From Sistotremastrum niveocremeum HHB9708 (lineage: Eukaryota > Basidiomycota > Agaricomycetes > Sistotremastrales > Sistotremastraceae): a stretch of 64,000 nt of DNA. Below the pieces are notes generated by a model. It worked only from the letters and a program-made list of their open reading frames with translations, was not told where the DNA came from and made no database searches. A program made the translations under genes and the position numbers. The DNA lies in NCBI GenBank assembly GCA_001630475.1, contig KV419432.1, forward strand, positions 1 to 64,000. Direction: 5' to 3'. The number at the start of each line of letters is the position of its first letter. Position 1 is the first letter of the stretch. Of the stretch, positions 44,786 through 54,751 are shown piece after piece.

Positions 44786-46906
44786 GCTCTTGCGAGTCAA
44801 TTGCACGAACGTAATCGGGCTAAAGAGGGCCTTTTTCCTGTTCTACCATTGACAGAAAACTTCCCATATCGTAATGATCGAGGTACGGGTTCAATTAAAT
44901 ATTCTGTGTTGTCTACCCTAATTGCACTGTCTGTTAGATCAGGGATGCTTTGCGTGCGACGAAGGCGATGAGGACGCCCATGATGACTCTGATCCCGTAT
45001 ATAGGTGCCGCTGGTGTCCCCGAGAAGATTTCACTCCTGGCGCTGGTCTTCTTCAGCACATCGCACTGCATCTTCGTTGTGATCAACGAGCCAAACATCT
45101 TCGCGGGGCATGTGGCGGTTGCGGGAGTACGGGTGGGGAATGCTCTATTCGTCTAACTAAATCAAAGAATAAGACAGGGTATGCCGTTGACATGAAGAAC
45201 AGCCAGTGTCCAAATCTCTACAACATCGCTCTTGGCAGCGCTTCTAAATTCAGTACTAGCGCACCCTCAACAAATCACCCAATGAAGTGCAAGTTATGTC
45301 CGTCCGACGCCCAGGCCGTATGGAAGTATTAAGGTTGCACACGAGTATATACTCGTGAGTATGGGTACCCTACAGGCAGGTACCCTAGCCCTCAGGGCCC
45401 TGTACTCGGACCTGTGAAATTTTTTGGCAACATGATTTTGAAGGACTCAGGTACCTTGGCAGGTTACCCAGGTCACCCGTGAGTCCATGGATACTCAGTG
45501 GAATTGAGTAAAATGGGTATCCATATTGGAGTCAAGTACCTGTACCTGAGTACCAATGTGTGGTAAAAATATCCATTTGAACACCCATACTCAAGTACCT
45601 ACATGCTTTTAGGTATCCAGATTGGACCCAAGTACCACAACTCAAGTCCAAATAGATGCTCAATGGGTACTAGGAACTCAAGTGAGAGTTCAATACTCAT
45701 GGAATAAGTGGTATCAAAGTGAGTTTTCAACATGTATTCCTGGATATAGAGGTGGGTCCAAGTCTCAGAGGAGACCTGCCCTCTAGACAGGTACCTCCAT
45801 GAGGTACCTGAGTAAATGGAATTTTGGGATTTCCAATACCTGTACCTGTGAAATTTTTGGCAGATGGTGTACCTGTACCTGTGAAACCTCCAAAAGACAG
45901 GTACCTGGGTAGGTATATCCATGGGTACCAATTTTTTTGCTATACTCGTGTGCATCCTTAGGAAGTATAACCTGGAGGATCATTACAAGGTTGTTCATGA
46001 TGCGGATATCACAAAGTATCATGTTGTGAGCGAGTATGAGATCACTGCTAGTGAAACTGGGCGAATGCAACAACATTATGATGCCATGGTAGCTCTGAAG
46101 CGTCGGAAAAGAGGAGGTGCAGCTCCTGCTCAATCTTTAGCAATATCTGCCGCACATACATCATCGATGACCTTGAGGTATGACTTATAGTTATATTCGT
46201 ATTTATGGCGCGTCACCTGAACTACGATGTACCATTGCAGGACAACAAACCTTTATCCATTGGGAGCCTCCACTTCGAATTCCGCACCTGCATTCATGGA
46301 CGAATCACCTGATGTTTCGACTACAACTCCCATCGCACCGATCACAACTCTTGCCGAACCCGCCGAGTCCATCCCCACGAACTCAAGTCTCGCATTCCTT
46401 CAATTATCAGACGACGAAGATGATCTTTATGCCCCGCTTCCTGCGCCAACTCCCACATCCCCACATGCCGACCTGACAGAGAACACTCCTACGGCAGCCT
46501 TGGCGGCGCCAATCATTGATGCAAGTCGTGAGATCGAGGATGAGATACCTGAAGGCAGCCGCCCCACGCGGAGTGGCAGACAGCCTAAGAAGCGACGTAT
46601 TGACTCACCTGAACCATTCAAAGATCCCGATGACCCGACCTGCCCAAAATGCGGACTTGATGGCGAGGGAGAGACAATGATTGGATGTTCTGGGCCTTTA
46701 TGTGATGATTATGTAGGTTTTTTCCCCGGAAATTCATCATTGCTCAGGCTTATTCTCGTCAGTACCACCTTGGATGTACATCGTTGAAAAGGGTACCGTC
46801 GGCTGAAGACGATTGGTATTGTAGTGGGACGTGTGAAGTGAATGCCCAAGGAGGACGGACGAGTAAGACGGGTAAGCGAGCACGAAAGCGAACCAAGAAG
46901 GCCTAA
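44786..46906 (+). pseudogene. zinc-finger/PHD protein gene, interrupted by a MITE
   Basis: The readable protein starts directly at the upstream MITE (LASQLHERNRAKEG), so the 5' end is lost or displaced. Next come Cys/His clusters: DQGCFACDEGDED, YRCRWCPREDF, LLQHIALHLRCDQ, then the block NHPMKCKLCPSDAQAVWKY. A 631-bp MITE follows in the exon, and the frame resumes NLEDHYKVVHDAD. A Ser/Pro-rich linker, a basic patch (SGRQPKKRR) and a C-terminal PHD-like finger finish it: CPKCG, then CSGPLC, then YHLGC, then WYCSGTC across an intron. The tail is Lys/Arg-rich (GKRARKRTKKA). PHD fingers commonly read histone tails. Similar finger proteins recur in agaricomycete genomes, in my recollection often near transposons. 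Without the MITE and one target copy the exon is continuous. Confidence 0.7.
45330..45960. mobile_element. hAT-type MITE, family 3, copy b (631 bp), inside the PHD gene
   Basis: Ends TAAGGTTGCACACGAG and, inverted, TAAGGATGCACACGAG; perfect 8-bp duplication GGAAGTAT at 45322-45329 and 45961-45968. It is identical in length to copy a and highly similar, in reverse orientation. Confidence 0.94.
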
Positions 46907-47476
46907 ACTGCACTCAGTGGCATCAGAGCTATGATTTATAGGTGTAGATAACCTCCAGCATATGGTTTATAATATTTAAATCAATTAAATATATGATTTA
47001 ATGTAAGTGTGTACTCGCCGAGGGCCTTAAGAAAAAAAAAGACCTGATATACAAAAAAAAAAAATTAAAGCCCCCTTGGGCGGGTGAGGGAGGGCATTTT
47101 GAATCAAATCGCAAGAAAGAATTTGACTACTAGTCGCAAATATAATGAGACGGGATGAAGACTTAGCAATGCGTAGCGCGAGAAGGGCAGCTGTATTACA
47201 TAATCGCAAATCACAATATTCGTACGGTACACTCCTCTTCGCCCAGCAGAACTCGGACTCGCTCGGCGCGAGTCCTCCACATTTTGGCCAACAGTCGCGT
47301 CAATCAGTTCGAAAAAGTGATAGCGGTTGATAGAGCATCAAGGTTTCATGGTTGACAGCCAGTGTCGGTCGGTAAATCCCGAACAAGACAGGTTGAAGAC
47401 ATGCCATAGCGAGGTTGGGCAGCTACATACTGTTGTATGATACAATCGTAAAAAGTGATGAGAATACAGTCTACGA
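46907..47476. other. intergenic with a poly-A/T repeat
   Basis: At about 47020-47095 the sequence repeats, on the opposite strand, the T12/ATATCAGGT/T9/CCTCGG arrangement of 7212-7272. No gene supported. Confidence 0.5.
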
Positions 47477-49106
47477 CTACCATACGGTACTTCCAAGAAG
47501 AGTGCCGATCTCCTGCCCCCAGATTTGATGTGCCTGAGCTATAAAAATTACAATCAGAAACCCGAAGAATATCAGACAAAACGAAAAGCATTTACCGCTT
47601 GGATGGTAGTTGTTTCTTAACGGGGTACTTATCATTTTCAATTCATAGAGATGACGCCAAGGACTTACCCCCAGAAATCCCCGGTGTTTCCGTAGGAAGT
47701 GGCATCGACGAATCCATATGTAGTCGGGCTGTTGAGCACTGTCGTGAACGCGGCGTTAGAGTCCCACAACCAGGTGGTGACTCCGGAGTTGTCGGCGCTG
47801 AAGCTGGCGATCGCGTTGACTAGCTGAGAATTGAAATCCGCAATAGCGGTCTTTTCTTGAGCTTGTGAAGCGGCGGGTTGAGCGAGCATCTGTCGGTCTT
47901 GTCACGATGTGAGCAGGTAAAGGGTATTAAATCACTGACCAAAGGGCTGCGGTCGATCGGAGGAACCTGCCATGATTGTTAAGTCCAGGTACGCAGTATA
48001 TCAGAAGGTGTGCCTACGTTGATGAACAGGAAGTTTCTAGCACCCGTGTTATACAGCTTCTGCACAAGCGCAAAGTATGCATTGATAAGGATCGTGTTGA
48101 ATCTGCATCAAAGCATCCGGTCATGATTCAGAATATGACGTAATGACGCTTACGCGCTGCCTTGTCCGTTGTAGTAGCTGTTGCCAATATCCTTCGAGCG
48201 CCGATTAGGAGCTAGGACCACAGGGGGAGTAACTTTACACACATTTATTCCGATCCAAACCGAGAACAAGGTGTTAGCGGTCGTCCAAGGAGTACTAGCC
48301 GGCTTCGTGGCGATCGAATTGAGATATTCGTTAACTTGATCTGTCAAGCTGAGCACAGTAGGCTCATAAGGGGCGACAAGAGAAGCATCGATAGTTGCAC
48401 CACCGTAGGCGAAATTGTAGTTCAGCACGAGTGATTTGTTGTATTGGACGGTTACAAGGTCGACGTAGTTCACTCCGCCGACTGCAGTATATCCCTGCTT
48501 TGTGATTAGTGCAAAGCAAATGAGATGGGAGAAGCTCCGTACTGGGTAAGGCGGGTTTCCTAGTGGATTACCGATTGAGGGGAGGGGTCCGGTTGTAATA
48601 TTGAAGCCAGTTTGGGAGTAGGAGTCTCCGCTGCACGAACAGCTTAGAGCTGGATGGAAACAAAAGGAAAGGGCGTACAAGCTAAACCAATAGTTCACCT
48701 TTGAGGTTGGAGAGCTAGGGCCCGTAGAACTCGTCGTTGTCGTCGTCGAGCTCGTCTTAGAGGTTGAAGTTGTTGTCGAAGTAGATTTAGTAGAGGACGT
48801 GGAGGTGGATTTAGTTGTTGATGTTGTCGTCGTGGAGGTCTTTGTCGAGGTTGACGTTGTCGTCGTTGTTCCAGGTATACACTGATAATAATCTGGACAG
48901 ATCTGTTGGTTCATCTGCCATTCGGTTGAAAATTGAGATTTTGACGACTCACAAGGATTCTGATGGAAACAGTAGTATCCTGATACGCATGTCGTCGCTC
49001 CGCTCCAACCAATGCCACCACACTGACCCCATGCACCAGATTGAGCCACTACTCGAGTGGACAAAATTGCCAAACCCAGAAGACCAGCGCCCAAAGAGAA
49101 GACCAT
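47477..49106 (-). CDS. CBM1-linked CE16-type acetylesterase (SGNH/GDSL fold)
   Basis: Signal peptide (MVFSLGAGLLGLAILSTRVVA) followed by a fungal cellulose-binding CBM1 (WGQCGGIGWSG, then GYYC, then QNPYYYQC across an intron) and a Thr/Ser-rich linker. The catalytic domain begins KVNYWFSFGDSYSQTGF with the GDS nucleophile motif (about 48615-48632), then GGATID (Gly block), WIGINDIG (Asn block) and, near the end, FWGNNYHPSAQAHQ with the catalytic His. It should bind cellulose and remove acetyl groups from hemicellulose-derived sugars outside the cell. The residue three before that His reads Asn where SGNH enzymes usually have Asp; the block is assembled across introns at about 47645-47690 and 47540-47600. 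A TATA-like GTATAAG lies about 50 bp upstream of the start. Confidence 0.85.
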
Positions 49107-49338
49107 TTCTGTCGAACGTGCTTTCGTGCGTCCGACATGGCAGACGTCGCCATCTTATACTTTCATAAGCGGCTCAGTGATCTTCGCGACGTGCACTGGT
49201 GACCTTGTGAGGACGGTCCGGTTAACACCGACGTCAGAGAAAAGCCCGTAGTTTCGGCTGACCGTCGGAAAGCGCGAGGTTTAGGGGAGTAAGGGATCTT
49301 CATTGTCCAGTCAACACTACAAACGAGAACCAATAAGT
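49107..49338. other. intergenic, CE16 promoter
   Basis: Short region between the CE16 start and the stop of the next gene, both on the minus strand. A GTATAAG box sits near 49154-49160. Confidence 0.5.
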
Positions 49339-50660
49339 TTATGATTCACCGGTCACCGACACCGTCGATTTCTGCTCCTCAGAATCCCACTCCTTCAGGC
49401 TTGCCTCAAATCCCTCCCAGATCTCGCGACCAAGTTTATCCGCGTTGCTCTCCTCTCCAGACTCTCCACCAACTTCAGCAGGGATGACCAGAGGAACGAC
49501 AGCGCACTCTGCGTACAGGGCACCGGGTTTGAGTATTTCTTCTTCTTGTTCGTCATCATCGGTAGACGGCCGATCATTCTTTCTTGGCTTCGGCTTCTCT
49601 GCCGTCTTCGACACGGGAACAAATAGAACGTGCAATATTGATTGGATAGCAGAATTAGGAGCCTTGGTCAAAAGTCGGATAATCGGTTGAAGCACAATGT
49701 ACCTAATGAATGAGGTGATTAGTGAAATTTCCATTAGGAAATAAACAGCTTCTGCAATTACAAGAATAGGCCGTAGATGGAGAATCCAGGGCCACGGGAT
49801 CGCAAGTATGGTGCAACGGTATCTGCACGGCTGACGCCAGGTGAAACGGAGACGGCTTTGATATTGGATTGCTTCTTCTTTTGTGCCTTTACCTTTGCCG
49901 TTGTCGAGGTGCCCGCATCTGGAACCTCATCAGAGGAAGATGGAAGTGCGTCAAGCACCTTTTGAAGATGTTGAGTGAATTTGATAGTTCGAAGAGAACG
50001 GTAGCCCTCTTTCTGGAACATCGTCTCGTGCGGAGGCCGCTGAGGGAAGGTAGGGACGGCCGCCGCATAAAAGGGGTTGACGACGTTGACGATGCGAATG
50101 TCTCGTTCGACCGGCGCGATGAGCAAGACAGGTAGAAGGAGGGTTTGAATAAGGAATGAGGCTTGAGATCCATCTTCTCTCTGCTGCTCTTTCGACGTCC
50201 TCGACCACAACCCTCCTATGTGTCCATACTCATGCAACAACACTAAGCCATCGATGCGATGTTCAGAGTATTTTTCTCCGTCGATGAACCGTTTGGCAAA
50301 GGATTTGATGGAGGAAGGAGAGGCGAGGTCGACGGGTTCAGCGAACACGAGTTCGTTACGCGTTTGTTCGCGGATGGCGGTGACAATGGTCTCTACGCTG
50401 CTGATAGAATCTGGCGGAGCGAAGGCTATTATCTGAGCCCCTCGTTGAGCAAGAGCCTCGAGGACTGTAAGGCCAAGAGACGAAGTGAAACCGCCTGTCA
50501 CGATGATAGTTCGGTTATGTAGATTTCGTTCTCTGGAAGTTCGTCTGCCTTGCGAGAATGCATGCGTCACAGCTAACGATAGAAGAACAACAGCGATGGC
50601 GATATAATATTCGGAAGGGACGTATTGTGAAAAGAGCGTCGAGGTAACATGGATAGGCAT
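49339..50660 (-). CDS. membrane-anchored SDR-like protein (yeast YNL181W/Pbr1-like)
   Basis: The preferred start at 50660 (MPIHVTSTLFSQYVP) gives a membrane anchor (YYIAIAVVLLSLAVTHAF) followed by a Rossmann-type start RTIIVTGGFTSSLGLTVLEA with the TGG..SSLG variant of the SDR nucleotide motif. Further SDR-like stretches follow (AEPVDLASPSSIKSFAKRF, GLVLLHEYGHIGG, IRIVNVVNPFYAA, VSVSPGVSRADTV). An intron at about 49702-49768 joins a second hydrophobic segment (YIVLQPIIRLL) and an acidic tail. The usual SDR catalytic YxxxK is not obvious, so catalysis is uncertain. The frame is open further upstream to 50747, but that region contains a GTAAGT..AG typical of a 5' UTR intron. Confidence 0.6.
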
Positions 50661-50819
50661 GCAAGGAAAAAACCACGCGTCAACTAGAAGCGGGCCTCGA
50701 CGAGGCTCGTGAAACCTGTTCACATACATATGCGTACTTACAGTCAAAATTCACGCAAGAGAGAGTATTGTAGTATAGAAAGCAAAACGTAGTGAACACA
50801 ATTAGCATTAGTACACCGT

Positions 50820-52835
50820 CTAATCATCAGCGTCCCAGTTGCCGGCCTGCTGGGGTACTTTAGGGCCACCAGCTGGCTTGCTCATAATAATGCTGTCTAC
50901 GCTCAGCACAGACACCGCAGCCTCAGTGGCCAACTTAATAGCCCAAGATTTGGCCACTAACGAGTCCAGAATACTGTGCTCTGTCGAATTCAGAGTACCA
51001 TCTTCTTCGTTCTGATGGAGAACATGAGCAAATTGACATCTGAAAACCAGACGAACATACCTCAATATCAACTCCCCAGCCTTCGCATCCCTTCTTCTCG
51101 TGTTTACTCCAAAGCTTGCTGATGATTTCGTTTCCTTCGCTAACTCCCATGGCGTTCTCGGCGAGCGTTCTGGGGACGACTTCGAGGGCGGTGGCAAATC
51201 TCTTGACAGCGTGTTGTGAAAGCCCTCGAAGAGAATTTCCGTAGGTTTCAACCCGTTTTGCCAGTTCGATCTCGGTGGCACCGGCACCTGGCACCAGTCG
51301 TCCGTCCTTCAACAATGCCTTGAGAACATTGACGCCGTCATCAACCGCTCTTTCGAGGTCGTCCAAGAGATTCGAAGTTGCTCCACGAAGGACGATGGTG
51401 GCCATTCTGGAATGTTCAGCTTCGTCTTTTTTAAACCCGGCATCACCTTGCGTCAGTTGTCGGAGAACTGTGACACGATCGCCGCCGATTTCAATGGTTT
51501 CGAGGACATCGACGAAGCCAGCTTCTTCGGGAGTGGGCGCACCCAGCCGAGCAAGAGGAGTGGCATTGACAACGCGGCATAAACGCCGAAGGTCAAACTT
51601 GGACAGGACTTTCACGACGGTGATGGAGAATCTGTCCAGATAATGCAAAGCCAACTCGCCAACACTGGACCCAGCGATAATGACTTTCACGCCAGAATCA
51701 GCAATCTCCTTGAAGATCTGCGATCAAGAGACATCATTGAATTATGTGCCGAAGAGAATATGTAAGAAAGTTACGCACCTTTTCCATGTGCTTCTCTTCG
51801 CCCGTCGTAAAATTCAGCATCTCATCGGCATTCTTCAACAACACAGTCCCCTTCGTCTCCGTCTGCGAGATATCAATGCTGCATGTGTATACGGCCACCT
51901 TCGCCTTGGTCGCCTTCTTAATCGCGCCTTCAGGTTCACGAGCGAAAACCATGCCGCTGACTACTTTGCTAGCGTTTAAGCTACCACCCATTATTTTGAC
52001 TACCCGGACGTTGTCCACATTGAAATTTTGAGGGTTTGAGGGGATGATGCTCAAAGCAGCTTCCGCAACGAGCTTTGCTAGAATATCTTCCGAACCGTAC
52101 TGTTTTGAGGCAAGACTGGGCTTCAGAGCGAGGGCAAGGGAGGATTGGGTGATGGGACTGGGGAATGAGAAGGTTGACAATTCTAACATATTAACATATT
52201 AATGAATACAATGCCATGCACTGAAGAAGCTGAGACGTACTTTCAAGTTCTGACAGGGCTTTGGTCAACGCGAGCTCATAGCCCTGCGTGACCTCACTAG
52301 GATGTAACCCCATCACTAACAGATTTTCTGCCTTTTTGAGAAGTTCGCCAGCGAGGATGATCACGAGATTTGTAGCGTCTCCCATCTGTCCTCACCCTTA
52401 ATAAGCCTCGATCCTCAAATTATGCCAAGGCAAACGCACCTCAGCTTCTTGCGATTGACTTGCCATGACAAGCAGTTTTGCCGCTGGGTGAACAACTTCG
52501 ACTTCTCTGATAATGGTTGCTGCGTCTGACGTGACGAAAAGACGACCGAGGTGATTCACGACCAGCTTATTCCGCCCTATAGAAACATGAGGCTCTGATA
52601 GATACAGTGAAAAAGAGGCACTTGGCTCACCATTAGGACCAAAACTCGTTCTCAGCAGATCTGAGAGCTCAGAGCACGCCTCAATGTTTCGTAGGATCGC
52701 ATCTTCGAGCCCTGAAGAGTGCTGCGCGTCGCCACCAGTCAGGCTTTTCATACTTTCACGCTCATACATAAGACTCACCTTCGAGCCATCCTTGAACAGC
52801 TGCAGGTTATTCGCCTTGGGAACCTTCAAAGCCAT
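50820..52835 (-). CDS. CCT8: T-complex protein 1 subunit theta (CCT8)
   Basis: A near full-length chaperonin subunit over several exons: SGLEDAILRNIEACSELSDL, RTSFGPNG, LFVTSDAATIIREVEVVHPA, MGDATNLVIILAGELL (nucleotide-site block), KIMGGSLNASKVVSGMVF (theta-specific), GTVLLKNADEMLNF, VKVIIAGSSVGELALHYL, MATIVLRGATSNLLDDLERA, RLVPGAGATEIELA and ILDSLVAKSWAIKLATEAA. The C-terminus is GNWDADD. The protein forms one position of the eight-membered cytosolic TRiC ring that folds actin, tubulin and other proteins using ATP. The theta identity rests on the GG(S)LNASKVV.GMVF block and the N-terminus MALKVPKANNLQLFKDG. Confidence 0.93.
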
Positions 52836-52914
52836 CTCGACGAAAGGAGGGAAAAATAAATTTGGACGAAGGGCAAACGCGTGTGATTCCGAATTCCGAC
52901 TGGAGAGCTCTCCG
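52836..52914. promoter_or_regulatory. 79-bp bidirectional promoter between CCT8 and the next gene
   Basis: The CCT8 start (52835, minus) and the start of the plus-strand gene (52915) are only 79 bp apart, so both 5' UTRs and core promoters must overlap or extend into each other's genes. No TATA box is evident. Confidence 0.6.
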
Positions 52915-54751
52915 ATGCCTCCACGAAAAGGAATTCAGGTTGTCGTGCATAATCCATTCTGGAACGATGAACCTCAGAGAAAACCTTGGCCGCCGCAAAG
53001 TAGTGAAGACTGGGAGTGTCTTGTTTCGTGGCTTGAGTGTGTTTTTGGAAGTGGGAACGTCATTCGTATCTCTTACACAGCCAAGGTGAGGCGCGCTTTG
53101 TATTGTCCGTCAACCATGACGACTGACGCGCTGGTTGCTCGTAAAAATACGCCAAGTATGACAATATCGTGCTGGAAGTCAACAGGTCCATAGACGTGGG
53201 CCGTATGCTTGGATGTCATCGCTGGTCAGATTTCATGGTGTGGTTTCGCAAAGGAGAAAGTGATCAAGCGTCGCTCATGTTCAAATTCGACGCAAAATAT
53301 AACACGGGAAAGCTTGGTATAGAAGTTGGTCATGCGTTCTTCATATTTGCTGATCAGTGTCTATATAGGATACTCGGACTATTATCCCAGTACTACTCCA
53401 CGTACTCATCCTAGAGTAAAGCACCCTTATCCACTTCCTACATACGCATTACCTCCCGTCTCAAGAAGTAGAGACGAAATTCCCATCTCATTACCAATGC
53501 GAGATCTGTCAAACGCTGTTCCCGAAGTCAAGTCTGAAATTGCGGACGGGCCAGTCGTAGCAAGAACTCATACCAACAGCACCAATGCTCAAACTGGAGC
53601 TAAAGTCATGATCAAGGCGGAACCTTCAGATGTCAAGATGAAGGAAGCGTCCTCTTTGGAGCCACGTTCTGGCCCAACATCCTCGCCGAAAGTCAAGATG
53701 GAGACGTCGGAGAGCAACGTCGTTGTGGAATCTGAATCAGAGACGAAACCACTGATACCCAAGGCGGAAAATGATGCGCCAGAGCAGCCCATAGTTTTCC
53801 TTATCATTCAAAATCCTATCGGTTTCAACGTGGATGATTATAGTGATCTCTCAGGTGTTGTTGCATGGCTTGAACACCCCGAGCTTTTCGGTCCGAACTC
53901 GGTCAACGCCATTTGGGCTCGCCTGTTTGTGAGTAACGAATGCATGCCGCGTGGGATCCGTTATTATACTCGAAGTCACTTATGTGCATCTAGGATATTC
54001 GACTTATTGTTAGCGTAGCGTGCATACCGAGCATGCAATTCCGGGTCATTGGGACGCACACCTGGAGAGATTGCGTGGCACAATGTCCGCCAGGCAGAGA
54101 AGATGAAAGGACAGACGTCGCTCTGCTCGCCAAGAGGTTGCGTGACCCACAAGCACTACAAAGTGAAGGTGAATTCCTCCATTGAATGAAGCTTGTGGAA
54201 TATTCTAAGGGGCATGATATCATTAGGATGGCTATGGTTCGAACCTAGGAGACCATCATCAAGAGTTCTTCAACTAGTCCAGCCTTATCCGGATTCTCAC
54301 AAGGACTCAGCTCTTTCAAAAGATCCCGATCTCGGCACCACGTTTGTGGAGACTTTTGAGCGCGTTGAGGCATACGTGGGTCAAGTGTACATCAAAGAAG
54401 AGATTCCAAGTAAGTCTTCGTCTCCTTCTCGAGTAGCAGTCATTTCTCAGCGCGCACTTGCAGGGGATAAACTATCTAACGAAACAGAGGAAAAGCCACA
54501 AATTGCTACTCGTTTAGATAAGCCACTTGTTAGAACTCGAGGTTCGATTTAATGATTCGCTTATGCATGCACTTACTAACGATCACTGTCTAGAGGAATC
54601 CTCAGCAAACGAAAGAGATGAGCTAGGTATGTTCTCAGGCTCTGTACCCACTTTAAGTTCACATGCGGATAGATCCCGACCAATACCCTCCAACGAGGCG
54701 TATCAAACTCGAACCCGCGAATTAATTCTTGTACCCCTAGTCCTTTTCTGA
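52915..54751 (+). CDS. unknown protein with a duplicated domain and several SUMO-type motifs
   Basis: Starts MPPRKGIQVVVHNPFWNDEP. Introns are read at 53086-53156, about 53317-53369, about 53930-53990, about 54170-54231 and about 54541-54592 (the last with a CTAAC branch site). Two stretches of about 85 residues look like diverged copies of one domain: VVHNPFW, then WLECVFGSGN, then GCHRWSDF; and IIQNPIGF, then WLEHPELFGPN, then GTHTWRDC. The linker carries psi-K-x-E motifs VKSE, IKAE and VKME plus a looser PKAE, and another, IKEE, follows the second copy. Motif density suggests a nuclear SUMO-modified protein, which is inference. The C-terminus (ESSANERDELGMFSG..) follows the last intron. 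Family not recognised. Confidence 0.6.
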
